Shown: positions 19,001 through 26,873, counted from the stretch's first letter. The stretch is DNA of 64,000 bases from Sphingomonas turrisvirgatae (GCF_001721295.1 NZ_MDDS01000006.1:62001-126000); one strand, 5' to 3'. The notes: generated by a model from the letters alone, not told the origin. Made by a program: numbers and translations.

Positions 19001-19681
19001 GTAATCGCGATAATAGCGGTCGGCATCGGCCATGGTCGTCGCCGCTTCGCCAAGCATGTCGTAGCTGTACTGGAAACCACGCGCCTCAAGCTTGCGGGCG
19101 CGGGCCAGCGCTTCATCGATCGTCTCGCCCGTGACGAACTGCTCGCCCATCATGCGCATCGCCATGTCGACGCCGCGCCGGATCACCGGCTCGCCAGCGC
19201 GTGCGATCAGTCGCGTCAATGCGGCACCCAGCCCCGCGTCATTGACGCTGCCGGTCAGCTTGCCGGTCACCACCAGGCCCCAGGTCGCGGCGTTCACGAA
19301 CAGCGAACGGCCATCACCGACATGGGACTTCCAGTCGCCCTCCGCGATCTTGTCGCGGATCAACGCATCGCGCGTGTCGTTGTCGGGGATGCGCAGCAAC
19401 GCCTCGGCCAGGCACATCAGCGCCACACCCTCCTGGCTGGACAGCGCATATTCCTGAACCAGTCCTTCGACGCCGGTGCCCTTATGCTTGGCGCGCAGCG
19501 CGGTGATCAGCGCCGATGCCGTCGCGCGCGCCGTAGCGCGCATGTCGTCCGGCAGGGTCGCCTGCTCGACCAGCGGGGCCACACAGTCCGGCTCGGGGCG
19601 GCGATACGCTGCGGTGATCGCGGCGCGCAGCGGTGTGGCCGGACGGATCCGGGGAGCGAAGTCGGCGAACGGCGTGGTCAT
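16082..19681 (-). CDS. putA: Bifunctional proline dehydrogenase / L-glutamate gamma-semialdehyde dehydrogenase
   Basis: 1199 residues from ATG 19681 (MTTPFADFAP). The PRODH half has the FAD-barrel motifs AEEADRLELSLDILE, RLVKGAYWDAEIK and QFATHNAQ. The P5C dehydrogenase half has the catalytic glutamate in FVAETGGQNAMIVDSSA and the cysteine in GQRCSALRILCVQED. A further ~150-residue C-terminal domain follows. It oxidises proline to glutamate in two channelled steps. There is no N-terminal ribbon-helix-helix, so it is not self-repressing like E. coli PutA; the length fits the type B class. A divergent Lrp/AsnC regulator gene starts 120 bp away. Confidence 0.96.
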   Translation of the reverse strand: MTTPFADFAPRIRPATPLRAAITAAYRRPEPDCVAPLVEQATLPDDMRATARATASALITALRAKHKGTGVEGLVQEYALSSQEGVALMCLAEALLRIPDNDTRDALIRDKIAEGDWKSHVGDGRSLFVNAATWGLVVTGKLTGSVNDAGLGAALTRLIARAGEPVIRRGVDMAMRMMGEQFVTGETIDEALARARKLEARGFQYSYDMLGEAATTMADADRYYRDYENAVNAIGRASAGRGVYGGPGISIKLSALHPRYARLQAARVMGELLPKVKALALLAKGYGIGFNIDAEEADRLELSLDILESLALDPELARWNGLGFVVQAYGKRCPFVIDWIVDLAHRADRRIMVRLVKGAYWDAEIKRAQVDGLADFPVYTRKIHTDVAYVACARKLLAARAHVFPQFATHNAQSLATIYQLAGPDFSIGDYEFQCLHGMGEPLYDEVVGPDKLNRPCRIYAPVGTHETLLAYLVRRLLENGANSSFVNRIADPEVSIADLVADPVDQVRSMDVVGARHPLIALPADLYGERRNSHGIDLSDETALEGLASALRESAEAGWAAAPADEQGTARPVYNPADRRDVVGTVVEVAPEAAVAAVVAARAAADDWATTPPAQRATYLDRAADLMQDRMGPLMGLIMREAGKSAANAIAEVREAVDFLRYYAQQARATLGPAHRPLGPVVCISPWNFPLAIFTGQVAAALVAGNTVLAKPAEETPLIAAQGVAILHEAGIPHAALQLVPGDGAIGAALVSAPDVQGVMFTGSTEVARIIQKELAKRLTVDGLPIPFVAETGGQNAMIVDSSALAEQVVADVIASAFDSAGQRCSALRILCVQEDVADRILAMLKGALHELSIGRTDRLSTDIGPVITAEAQATIEQHIERMRSMGRRVEQIALAGETQHGTFVPPTIIELDDIADLTREVFGPVLHVVRYRRRDLDKLIDAINATGYGLTFGLHTRLDETIAHVSARIEAGNLYINRNVIGAVVGVQPFGGRGLSGTGPKAGGPLYLGRLVREATMPPGIASASADPAVRDLAVWLNGAGDVARDAAARSLLGAEVELPGPVGERNLYSLHPRGRVLLLPQSRQGLIEQLSAALATGNHVVIGTSVLQGELADLPRRVAERIVWVNDWRSAGPYSGALIEGDAATRRAVLQDLAELPGPIVLPQAGAPRLDWLVEEVSMSINTTAAGGNASLMAMA

Positions 19682-19800
19682 GGCGGGCCTGCTGCAACTG
19701 GAGGTACGGCGCATGCTATCAAAGATGGGCTGTGCGGATCGACTTTTCAGCGGCGCGCGCTATACCGATCGAACTTGATTGAGCGGGCATAGCAGGACAA
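19682..19800. promoter_or_regulatory. putA / Lrp-regulator divergent promoter region
   Basis: This 119-bp gap serves both divergent genes. A TATACC box (19761-19766) is the only core-promoter-like element I can point to; GATCGA occurs twice nearby (19737, 19767). In alphaproteobacteria PutR-type Lrp proteins bind such a region and activate putA with proline. The site itself is inferred from layout. Confidence 0.4.
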
Positions 19801-20274
19801 TTGGCTGATAATCGCACACCAGCTAGTCAGATCGACGTGTTCGATCGCAAGATCATCGACGTGCTTCGGCAGGACGGCCGCATCTCGTTCACCGACCTTG
19901 CCCAACGAGTCGGCCTGTCGAAGACGCCGTGCCAGATCCGCGTCAGACGACTGATCGCCAACGGCACGATCCGCGGCTTTCGCGCGGTAGTCGATCCGGC
20001 GCGGCTGGGCCTCGATCATGTCGCTTTTGCCGAGGTGAAGCTGTCCGATACGCGCGAGGAGGCGCTCGACGCCTTCCGACGCGCGGTGCTGAAAATCCCG
20101 GAGGTCGAGGAGTGCCACATGATCGCCAGCAGCTTCGACTATCTGCTCAAGGTGCGCACCGCCGACATCCGCCGCTATCGCGAAGTGCTGGGCGAGCGCA
20201 TCTCGAGCCTGCCGCACGTCGCCAGCACGTCCACCTTCGTCGCGATGGAAACGATCCGCGACAGCTCGACCTGA
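19801..20274 (+). CDS. Lrp/AsnC family transcriptional regulator, probable proline-responsive PutR
   Basis: 157 residues from a TTG start with AGGA five bases upstream; no in-frame ATG or GTG would keep the N-terminal helix. It has the winged HTH IDVFDRKIIDVLRQDGRISF...LAQRVGLSKTPCQIRVRRL, then the linker GTIRGFRAVVDPARLGL and the RAM ligand-binding domain with EVEECHMIASSFDYLLKVRT. Lrp-family regulators form octamers sensing amino acids. Its position, divergent from putA, makes proline-dependent activation of putA the likely role. That assignment is by context and family precedent. Confidence 0.9.
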   Translation: MADNRTPASQIDVFDRKIIDVLRQDGRISFTDLAQRVGLSKTPCQIRVRRLIANGTIRGFRAVVDPARLGLDHVAFAEVKLSDTREEALDAFRRAVLKIPEVEECHMIASSFDYLLKVRTADIRRYREVLGERISSLPHVASTSTFVAMETIRDSST

Positions 20275-20319
20275 CCTCCCGGGCTTGGCACTCACGCCGC
20301 CGGCCCATAAGACGGGGCC

Positions 20320-21783
20320 ATGCGCCACCTTCGTTTGCTGACCGCGGCCTTGATCGCCCTTGCGACGCCCGGCTGCGAGCGACGTCCTGATGACCTGGCG
20401 GTTACGGTGAGCGTGATCGGCGGCAACCCGGGACTTCGCAGCTCGGCCGAGGGACGCCTGCCCGAACCCTCTCGCGTCTATACCGCCGCCATCGCCCAGG
20501 GGCTGGTCCGCTATGACGGGGCCGGCGGGGTGGTGCCGGGGCTGGCCGAGCGGTGGATCGTCACCGACGGCGGACGCAGCTACATCTTTCGCCTGCGTCC
20601 CGCACAATGGGCAGACGCATCGCCCGTCACCGCAAAGCAGGTGGTCGACAGCCTGACCCGCACCATCGGCCCGCGCAGCCGCACGCCGCTCGAGCCTTTC
20701 CTCGCCGTCATAGACGAGGTGGTGGAAATGACGCCGCAAGTGATCGAGGTCCGGCTGAAGCGGCCGCGGCCCGATCTGCTGAAACTGTTCGCCCAGCCCG
20801 AACTCGCCATCGTTCGCGCTGGCGATCCGTCGGGCACTGGACCGTTCCGAACCGTGCCCGGCCGGCCAGGCTGGCGAGCGCTGCGCCCGGCGGACGACAT
20901 GGCGGAGGCGGGCGCAGAAGAACCTGCAGCGGACGAGAATGAAACCGTGCTGCTGCGCGGCGAGCGGGCGGCCAGTGCGATCGTGCGGTTCGTGGCGCGT
21001 CAGTCCGACCTGGTGCTCGGCGGCAGTTTCCGTGACTTGCCGCTGCTGACGCACGCGCAGGTTCCGCCGGCCAATATCCGCATCGATCCGGCCGCGGGGC
21101 TGTTCGGGCTTGCCATCGTATCGCGCGAAGGTTTCCTGGCGACGGCAGAAAACCGCCGCGCCATCGCCATGGCGATCGATCGCCCGGCACTGACGGCATT
21201 GTTCCGGCCGGACTGGCAGCCGGTAGAAACGCTGTTGTCAGGCCGGCTGGATTCAGCGGCCGAGCCCACCATTCCGCAGTGGCAGGCGTTGCCGTTCGCG
21301 GAGCGGCAGGCGCTGGCGCGCAGCCGTGTCGATGCCTGGCGCGCGGATCATCGCGACGGATCGCTCGCGATCCGGATCGCCATGCCCGACGGGCCGGGCG
21401 CCACGCTGGCTTGGGGTCGTATCGCGCGCGACCTGCGCGATATCGGTCTGCAACCCTATCGCGTTGGCATGCGAGCGCCGGCCGAACTGCGGCTGATCGA
21501 CGAGGTCGCTCCGTACGACAGCGGGCGCTGGTACCTGGTGACTGCCTGCCGCTCGTGCCCTGATGATCTCACCACGCTGATCGATGCGGCGCGCGACGCC
21601 GAAACGCTGCCCGAGCGGTCGGCGCGGATCGCAGCGGCCGATCTGGCGGTGAGCGAGGACGGTGCCTATATTCCAATCGCCCAGCCGCTGCGCTGGTCGC
21701 TGGTCGCGGTGCGGCTTCAGGCCTGGCAGGAAAACGGCCCGGCATGGCATCCGCTGACGCACCTGCGAAGCGCGCAGCCATAG
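20320..21783 (+). CDS. Solute-binding lipoprotein, family 5 (peptide/nickel type), orphan
   Basis: 487 residues. The signal MRHLRLLTAALIALATPGC ends in a lipobox-like TPGC (Cys19), so the protein should be lipid-anchored. The family-5 extracellular binding fold is indicated by GLVRYDGAGGVVPGLAERWIV, the YIFRLRPAQWADASPVTAKQVVDSL block and LATAENRRAIAMAIDRPAL. No permease or ATPase gene is adjacent, so either it works with a remote ABC transporter or has another role. It is somewhat short and its central region is diverged, which lowers certainty of substrate. A DUF4112 gene follows after 9 bp. Confidence 0.82.
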   Translation: MRHLRLLTAALIALATPGCERRPDDLAVTVSVIGGNPGLRSSAEGRLPEPSRVYTAAIAQGLVRYDGAGGVVPGLAERWIVTDGGRSYIFRLRPAQWADASPVTAKQVVDSLTRTIGPRSRTPLEPFLAVIDEVVEMTPQVIEVRLKRPRPDLLKLFAQPELAIVRAGDPSGTGPFRTVPGRPGWRALRPADDMAEAGAEEPAADENETVLLRGERAASAIVRFVARQSDLVLGGSFRDLPLLTHAQVPPANIRIDPAAGLFGLAIVSREGFLATAENRRAIAMAIDRPALTALFRPDWQPVETLLSGRLDSAAEPTIPQWQALPFAERQALARSRVDAWRADHRDGSLAIRIAMPDGPGATLAWGRIARDLRDIGLQPYRVGMRAPAELRLIDEVAPYDSGRWYLVTACRSCPDDLTTLIDAARDAETLPERSARIAAADLAVSEDGAYIPIAQPLRWSLVAVRLQAWQENGPAWHPLTHLRSAQP

Positions 21784-21792
21784 GAGATAGCG

Positions 21793-22221
21793 ATGGCGCG
21801 AGCGACACGGATGCGGGACGATATGCGGGGCATGGCCGCGAGCCTGCCGGTCGGCCGCGACGCGCATGCCGCCAGGCGACGGGTCGAGGCGCTGGAAAAG
21901 CTGCTGGAACGAAGCTTCACTATTCCCGGCACGCGCCAGACGGTCGGGTTGGACGCGCTGCTCGGCCTGGTGCCCGTGGGCGGCGACGTCATTGCCGCGG
22001 CGATGGGCGCGTACATGGTGTGGGAGGCGCGTAATCTGGGCATTTCCAAAGCACAGATGGCGCGCATGGCGGGGAATGTCGGTTTCGACTGGCTGATCGG
22101 CCTGATCCCGGTCGTCGGCGACGCGGCGGATTTCTTCTATCGCTCAAACTCACGCAACTTGCGCATCATCCGGCGGCATCTGGACCGGCATCACCCCGCG
22201 ACCGCGACGATCGACAACTAG
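21793..22221 (+). CDS. DUF4112 domain-containing membrane protein
   Basis: 142 residues, with GGAG well placed before ATG 21793. After a basic, helical N-terminus comes the paired pattern that defines DUF4112: VGLDALLGLVPVGGDVIAAA and VGFDWLIGLIPVVGDAADFF. These are two hydrophobic hairpins each ending in a P-V-x-G-D motif. A basic tail RNLRIIRRHLDRHH follows. The function of the domain is unknown. The stop shares bases with the stop of the convergent RNase T2 gene (22218-22221). It may be co-transcribed with the upstream binding protein. Confidence 0.85.
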   Translation: MARATRMRDDMRGMAASLPVGRDAHAARRRVEALEKLLERSFTIPGTRQTVGLDALLGLVPVGGDVIAAAMGAYMVWEARNLGISKAQMARMAGNVGFDWLIGLIPVVGDAADFFYRSNSRNLRIIRRHLDRHHPATATIDN

Positions 22222-22898
22222 ACGCCGCGCCAGATCCTCAGCCGCTGCGATCCGGGCTTGCCGCCTGCACAGCTGCGCGGCTGAAAGCGAGTGTCGAGAC
22301 ACAGCCGCACCTCGTCGAGCCAGCCGTCGCGGCCGGCGATGACGCGAACCGAGGCGGGTGGCAAGCCGGGGTTGGCGCGGGCGAATGCGCTGGCAAAGCG
22401 CGCCGCCGTCAAACCGGGCTGACGCGACAGGGCCGCCATGTCGGGCCAGCGCACTGCCCCGTAAAGCTGCCGCGCGCGGGCGAAATAGGCGGCCGGAGCC
22501 ATGCCCGAGCATGTCCCATGCTTGGCATATTGCTGCCACTGCAGCCGGGGGGAAGGCATGGCGCAGAGCGTCTGACGCACCACGGGGGCGGGGATCGTCT
22601 GCGGCGCGGCGCAATATTGCGGCCATCGTCCGTCTCGCCCATCCGGCCAAAGCCCATGGAGCACGAAGCCGAAGCGGTTGCCGCCGCCGCACTGGAAGCG
22701 CGAACGCCCGTTCGACTGGCGGCAGAAGCCGGGACTCCAGCTCAGCGCCAGCGTATAGCCGGTGACCGGCACGATCCGCCGCTCGCCACCGTCCTGCCCC
22801 GTTGCTGCGGGCACGTCGCGTGGCAGTGCGCAGGACAGCGCCTGTGCGCCAGCCGTAGCAGGCACCAACAGCGCGGCGAGCGCCAGCGCAAGCTTCAT
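22218..22898 (-). CDS. Ribonuclease T2 family protein
   Basis: 226 residues with a signal peptide (MKLALALAALLVPATAGAQA). The CAS1 block FGFVLHGLWPDGRDG holds the first catalytic histidine and the CAS2 block QQYAKHGTCSG the second. In CAS2 the usual acidic residue of HEWxKHGTC is replaced (WQQYAKHGTC), so catalysis may be altered. Many cysteines (CALP, FCRQS, FQCGGG, YCAAP, LCAMP) suggest disulfides after export. RNase T2 enzymes cut single-stranded RNA in the periplasm or outside. Its ATG overlaps the stop of the upstream membrane protein (ATGA). Confidence 0.88.
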   Translation of the reverse strand: MKLALALAALLVPATAGAQALSCALPRDVPAATGQDGGERRIVPVTGYTLALSWSPGFCRQSNGRSRFQCGGGNRFGFVLHGLWPDGRDGRWPQYCAAPQTIPAPVVRQTLCAMPSPRLQWQQYAKHGTCSGMAPAAYFARARQLYGAVRWPDMAALSRQPGLTAARFASAFARANPGLPPASVRVIAGRDGWLDEVRLCLDTRFQPRSCAGGKPGSQRLRIWRGV

Positions 22899-23350
22899 TC
22901 GAATGGCTGGGCGGCGGCTTCGGCGGATGGTTTGCCGCCCAGCCACGCAACCGCATCGGCGCGGAACAGCATCGCGACGGCAACGGCGTTGAGCAGGAAC
23001 GCGAGCAAGCCGACCATCGTGCCGACGGCGCCGATCACGCCCATGTTCAGCAGCGCGAACGGGACGCTGAGCGCCGAGATGGCGAGAAACGCGACCAGTA
23101 CCCATTTTGCCCAGGCCGCGCCGCGTCGCGCCACGAAATACCAGAGCAGCACCCAGATCGCGAGGCCGAGCACCGCCGATCCGATCATGGTCCATTCGGC
23201 AAACTGGATCATCTGCGGATTGCCGCCGAACCGCGCGTCGCGCTCGATCGCGCCAAGCCGCGTGTTCCAGTTCAACGCCAGACCGATAATCCACAGAACG
23301 ATGGAGGCAAGATAAGCCTGTTCGAAACGGACGATCGATTGCGGACGCAT
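22895..23350 (-). CDS. Four-helix membrane protein of unknown function
   Basis: 151 residues with about four hydrophobic segments: AYLASIVLWIIGLALNW, WTMIGSAVLGLAIWVLLWYF, WAKWVLVAFLAISALSVPFA and VGTMVGLLAFLLNAVAVAML. The N-terminus (MRPQSIVRFEQAYLAS) lacks a signal peptide. I do not recognise a specific family. It overlaps the RNase T2 start by ATGA and is therefore likely co-translated with it. Upstream is a short gap before nadC on the same strand. Confidence 0.75.
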   Translation of the reverse strand: MRPQSIVRFEQAYLASIVLWIIGLALNWNTRLGAIERDARFGGNPQMIQFAEWTMIGSAVLGLAIWVLLWYFVARRGAAWAKWVLVAFLAISALSVPFALLNMGVIGAVGTMVGLLAFLLNAVAVAMLFRADAVAWLGGKPSAEAAAQPFE

Positions 23351-23383
23351 GGCTGTTCCCCCAGAATTCGGGTCAGCTAAGGT

Positions 23384-24229
23384 TCAAACCGCCGTGAAGT
23401 CCAGCCCGATATCCGCAGCTGGCGCCGATTGGGTGAGCCGTCCCACGCTGACATAGGTGACGCCGGTAGCAGCGATGTCGCGGACTGTGTCGAGCCGCAC
23501 GCCACCCGACGCCTCGGCCGGCATGCGCCCGTCGATCAGCTTGACCGCCGCGCGCAGCCGCTCGACATCCATATTGTCGAGCAGCAGGTGCGTGGCGCCC
23601 GCCGCCAGGGCGGGTTCGATCTGATCGAGATGATCCACCTCGACGATGACCCGCTCGATGCCGGCGGTCACGGCACGGCGGACTGCCTCACCGATCGATC
23701 CAGCCACGGCGACATGGTTGTCCTTGATCATCGCCGCATCCCACAACCCCATACGGTGGTTGGTCGCACCGCCCATGCGCGTTGCGTATTTTTCCAGACG
23801 CCGCAGTCCGGGGATGGTCTTGCGCGTGTCGAGCAGCGTCGCGCCCGTGCCCGCCATCGCCTCGACATAGCTGCGCGTCATCGTCGCGATGCCGGAGAGA
23901 TGCTGCACGGTGTTGAGCGCGGCGCGCTCGGCGGTCAGCAGCGATCGGGCATTGCCGCGCAGGCGCATCAGGTCGGTGCTGGCCGGCACGCTCGCACCCT
24001 CCTCCACCAGAATCTCGATCTCGGCCGTGGGATCGAGGGCGCGGAAGAATGCCGCCGCGATCGGTAGTCCGGCAACGGTGATCGCATCGCGACTGTCCAT
24101 CATGCCGGTGAATTCAGCGTCCGCCGGGATGACCGTGGCAGAGGTGACGTCGCCGCCCTGCACGTCTTCGTCCAGCGTCGCGGCGACGAAGGCGGCAAGG
24201 TCGAAACCCTCGATCTCGAACGATGTCAT
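23384..24229 (-). CDS. nadC: Nicotinate-nucleotide diphosphorylase (carboxylating)
   Basis: 281 residues from ATG 24229 (MTSFEIEGFD). Family motifs are DVQGGDVTSATVIPADA, the RTALN-equivalent LLTAERAALNTVQHLSGIAT, LDTRKTIPGLRRLEKYA, and NHRMGLWDAAMIKDNH. It converts quinolinate and PRPP to nicotinate mononucleotide in de novo NAD synthesis. nadA is at 31458 and nadK at 54744; nadB is not in the window. The upstream intergenic region holds a 22-bp tandem repeat (24265-24305) that could be an operator for this gene or for the divergent one. Confidence 0.95.
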   Translation of the reverse strand: MTSFEIEGFDLAAFVAATLDEDVQGGDVTSATVIPADAEFTGMMDSRDAITVAGLPIAAAFFRALDPTAEIEILVEEGASVPASTDLMRLRGNARSLLTAERAALNTVQHLSGIATMTRSYVEAMAGTGATLLDTRKTIPGLRRLEKYATRMGGATNHRMGLWDAAMIKDNHVAVAGSIGEAVRRAVTAGIERVIVEVDHLDQIEPALAAGATHLLLDNMDVERLRAAVKLIDGRMPAEASGGVRLDTVRDIAATGVTYVSVGRLTQSAPAADIGLDFTAV

Positions 24230-24264
24230 GGCGGCGATCCTCTTGGCGTGGACGGTGCGGCTAT

Positions 24265-24305
24265 CGCCGAATGACGGCACCCGCAACGCCGAATGACGCC
24301 ACCCG
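24265..24305. repeat. Tandem direct repeat, 19 bp, 22-bp period
   Basis: CGCCGAATGACGGCACCCG (24265) and CGCCGAATGACGCCACCCG (24287) differ at one position. They lie in the 137-bp divergent gap between nadC and the DUF1476 gene. A period of two helical turns suits side-by-side binding of a regulator. Confidence 0.75.
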
Positions 24306-24366
24306 TTGTCATGCCGCTACGGCGAACCTATCTCCCAACCGAAACGGTATAGCTAAGGGGACAGTG

Positions 24367-24690
24367 ATGACGACCTTCGACGATCGCGAACGCGCTTTTG
24401 AAACCAAGTTCGCGAGAGACGAGGAAATGGCGTTCCGCGTGATCGCCCGTCGTAATCGGCTGCTGGGCCAGTGGGCGGCGGCGAAGATGGGCCTGACCCC
24501 CGAAGAGACCGACGCCTATGCCAAGGCGGTTGTGCAGGCCGATTTCGAGGAAGCGGGCGACGAGGACGTGATTCGAAAGCTGCTGGGCGACCTGACCGCC
24601 GCCGGCGTAGACACCGACGAGGCCGCCGTGCGCCAGGCGCTCGAGGCGCAGACGGTCGAAGCGCGCCGCCAGCTGATCGAGGCGCAGTAA
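24367..24690 (+). CDS. DUF1476 protein, F1Fo-ATPase inhibitor subunit zeta
   Basis: 107 residues. The opening MTTFDDRERAFETKFARDEE followed by RRNRLLGQWAAAKMGLT is the conserved signature of the alphaproteobacterial zeta subunit, an inhibitor that blocks ATP hydrolysis by F1 through its N-terminal segment. The remainder is a predicted helical bundle (EEAGDEDVIRKLLGDL). It heads a three-gene cluster with bolA and grxD, an arrangement often seen in this class. The link between them is not mechanistically clear. Confidence 0.9.
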   Translation: MTTFDDRERAFETKFARDEEMAFRVIARRNRLLGQWAAAKMGLTPEETDAYAKAVVQADFEEAGDEDVIRKLLGDLTAAGVDTDEAAVRQALEAQTVEARRQLIEAQ

Positions 24691-24691
24691 C

Positions 24692-24943
24692 ATGCCGATG
24701 GCCGCCGCCGAGATCGAGGCGATGATTGTCGCGGGCATCCCCGATGCGCGCGTCGAGATCACCGACCTTGCCGGAGACGGCGACCATTACGCCGCGCGGG
24801 TCGTGAGCGAGAGCTTTCGCGGCCTGTCGAGGCTTGCCCAACAGCGCGCGGTCTATGCCGCGCTCGGCGGCAATATGGGCGGGGTGCTCCACGCACTGCA
24901 ATTGACCACCGCGGTACCGGCCGCGAACGAACCGGCGGAGTAA
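24692..24943 (+). CDS. BolA family protein
   Basis: 83 residues. It is a short BolA-fold protein with PDARVEITDLAGDGDHYAARV and the helix LSRLAQQRAVYAALGGNMGG. The position usually held by the Fe-S-ligating histidine shows DGDHY. It begins one base after the DUF1476 stop and lies 5 bp before the CGFS glutaredoxin gene. BolA proteins pair with CGFS glutaredoxins to carry [2Fe-2S] clusters, so the adjacent gene is its likely partner. This partnership is established for the families; here it is inferred from adjacency. Confidence 0.93.
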   Translation: MPMAAAEIEAMIVAGIPDARVEITDLAGDGDHYAARVVSESFRGLSRLAQQRAVYAALGGNMGGVLHALQLTTAVPAANEPAE

Positions 24944-24948
24944 GTGAC

Positions 24949-25278
24949 ATGACCGATGACACCCAGGCGCGGCTGCAGCAGCTGGTCGATGGCAACGACG
25001 TGTTGCTGTTCATGAAGGGCACGCCGCTGTTCCCCCAGTGCGGCTTCTCCAATCGCGCGGTCTCGATCCTCAGCCATCTGGGCGTCGAGTTCGAGAGTGT
25101 CGATGTGCTTCAGGACCAGGCGGTGCGTCAGGGGATCAAGGCGTTTTCCGACTGGCCGACGATTCCCCAACTCTACGTGAAGGGCGAATTCGTCGGCGGA
25201 TCGGACATCATGATGGAGATGTACGAATCGGGCGAGTTGGCGCAACTCCTCGAAGAAAAGGGCGTTTCCGCCGCGTAA
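24949..25278 (+). CDS. grxD: Monothiol glutaredoxin, Grx4/GrxD family
   Basis: 109 residues. FMKGTPLFPQCGFSNRAV contains the CGFS active site (Cys31), and WPTIPQLYVKGEFVGGSDIM the cis-proline and glutathione-binding loop. Such glutaredoxins hold a glutathione-coordinated [2Fe-2S] cluster and pass it on, together with BolA proteins. The upstream gene is that BolA partner, five bases away. No redox activity with dithiol substrates is expected because the second cysteine is serine. Confidence 0.95.
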   Translation: MTDDTQARLQQLVDGNDVLLFMKGTPLFPQCGFSNRAVSILSHLGVEFESVDVLQDQAVRQGIKAFSDWPTIPQLYVKGEFVGGSDIMMEMYESGELAQLLEEKGVSAA

Positions 25279-25311
25279 CGAGACGCGGAGCGGTTCAAGA
25301 AGGTTGGTGCC

Positions 25312-26613
25312 ATGTTCCTGCAACCCGTGACCGCCGCGCCTGGCGCGGCGGCAAGGGACGATTCGTCCCTGCTGATCTGCGACTTGACGCAAAGCTATTC
25401 GCCCGCAGGCGGTGGCGGCATCAGCACTTATCTGCGCGAGAAGCGCGACTATGTGCTGAACCACACGCCCCATACGCTGTTGCAGATCGTGCCCGGCCCG
25501 CAGGACCGCATCACCGTCAACGGCCGGCACATCTTCGCCGAGATCGGGGCAGAGCCCGTGCGTGGCAGCCCCAATTACCGGTTCATCCTGCGCACCGACG
25601 CTGTTCGCGACGTGCTTGATGAGTATCGGCCCGACATCGTTGAATCGCTCTGCCCCTGGGTGCTGCCCTGGACCGCGATCAACTTCCGCAAGGACTTTCC
25701 GGAGACGGCGCTGGTCGCGGGCTATCGCACCGACTTCCCCAATGCGCATGTCTACCGTGTCGGCCAGGCGATCGGCGGCGAGGCGTTCGCGCGCTTCATG
25801 CGGCTGCTCGCCTATGGCTATGCCGAAGTGACCTATCGCGAGTTCGACCGGGTCTATACGCTGAGTGAGGACGCGCGAGCCATTCTGGCGCGCAAGACGA
25901 TCACGCGTACCGACATACTGCCGCTTGGTGTCGACACGACGATGTTCGCTCCGGGGAAGCGGGACCCCGGCTACCGCGCCTCGCTCGGCCTGCCGGGCGA
26001 TGGACCGCTGCTGATCTATGCCGGCCGCATCGACAATGAAAAGCGCGCCGACCGGCTGGTCGACATGTTCCGGAAACTACCTTCCGACCTGGGCGCGGCC
26101 ATGGTGATGGTCGGCGACGGCAAGCTGCGCGAGCGGCTGGCGAGCGAAGCGTCAAACCTGCCGATCGCCTTTACCGGCTTCGAGCAGGATCGCGGCGAGC
26201 TTGCCAGGGCGCTGGCCTCTTCGGACATCTATGTCTCGGCAATGGCCGACGAGACCTTCGGCATTTCGGTGCTCGAAGCGCAGTCGAGCGGTCTGCCCGT
26301 CGTCGGCGTCGCCAGCGGCGCCATGCCTGACCGCGTGCCAGAAGGGCTGGGTCTGCTCGGCCCGGTCGATGATACGGCCGCGATGGCAGCGAATGTCGCC
26401 GCCGTCTGGCGCAACGGCGCGGAGCTGATGGGCGCACGCGCGCGAGCGATGGTGGTCGAGCGCTATGGCTGGAACCGCACGTTCGACCGGCTGTTCGACG
26501 AAATCTATCCCAAGGCGATCGAGCGAGCGCGCGTGCGATTCGAAGAGGATGGCATGAAGCTGCTGCGTCGTCGTCGTCGTCGCGATGGACAACCGGTCCG
26601 CTATACCGCCTGA
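25312..26613 (+). CDS. Glycosyltransferase, GT4-like (GT-B fold)
   Basis: 433 residues. The N-terminal half has GGGISTYLREKRDYV, the usual donor-independent Rossmann entry of GT4 enzymes. The C-terminal half has LPLGVDTTMFAPGKR, LIYAGRIDNEKRADRL, MVGDGKLRERL and the nucleotide-sugar binding ADETFGISVLEAQSSGLPVV with its E-x7-E pair. A basic tail (LLRRRRRRDG) may contact membrane lipids. It probably transfers a sugar to a lipid or polysaccharide; acceptor and donor are unknown. It stands alone, followed by a strong hairpin, so no polysaccharide cluster is implied. Confidence 0.9.
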   Translation: MFLQPVTAAPGAAARDDSSLLICDLTQSYSPAGGGGISTYLREKRDYVLNHTPHTLLQIVPGPQDRITVNGRHIFAEIGAEPVRGSPNYRFILRTDAVRDVLDEYRPDIVESLCPWVLPWTAINFRKDFPETALVAGYRTDFPNAHVYRVGQAIGGEAFARFMRLLAYGYAEVTYREFDRVYTLSEDARAILARKTITRTDILPLGVDTTMFAPGKRDPGYRASLGLPGDGPLLIYAGRIDNEKRADRLVDMFRKLPSDLGAAMVMVGDGKLRERLASEASNLPIAFTGFEQDRGELARALASSDIYVSAMADETFGISVLEAQSSGLPVVGVASGAMPDRVPEGLGLLGPVDDTAAMAANVAAVWRNGAELMGARARAMVVERYGWNRTFDRLFDEIYPKAIERARVRFEEDGMKLLRRRRRRDGQPVRYTA

Positions 26614-26622
26614 ATGACGGGC

Positions 26623-26649
26623 GGGCGGGCGACCATTGATCGCCCGCCC
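26623..26649. terminator. Ten-bp hairpin after the glycosyltransferase, no U tract
   Basis: GGGCGGGCGA pairs with TCGCCCGCCC around a seven-base loop, ten bases after the stop codon. There is no T run, so it may protect the mRNA 3' end or act with Rho. Confidence 0.5.
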
Positions 26650-26837
26650 TGAAGCGTCACACGCCGAGACGGCATGTGCCAGACTTGTCGCAACCACCGT
26701 GCCAATCGGTGCAACTCGCGGTTTCTTGCGGGTCCGCATGGTTGACGCGCGTTAACACCAGTCCTGATTGTAAAGCTTCCCGACAGGACGCTGCGGCGGA
26801 CGCTCGTCTGCCGTTCACAAGCCGTTCAGCCGGTTGT

Positions 26838-26873
26838 TTACAGATGTGGTCGTAACGATTACAGGCGTAGTCG
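26838..26873 (+). promoter_or_regulatory. BlaI-like operator: two direct copies, 21-bp period
   Basis: TTACAGATGTGGTCG (26838) and TTACAGGCGTAGTCG (26859) repeat every 21 bp. Each contains a relaxed form of the BlaI/MecI dyad TACA-N2-TGTA. The second copy ends 12 bp before the start of the BlaI-family gene, so autorepression is expected. Confidence 0.6.

Noticed and set aside
24265..24305. Possible CRISPR-like repeat
   Set aside because: Only two copies with a 3-bp gap and no cas genes anywhere in the window; a tandem operator is simpler.
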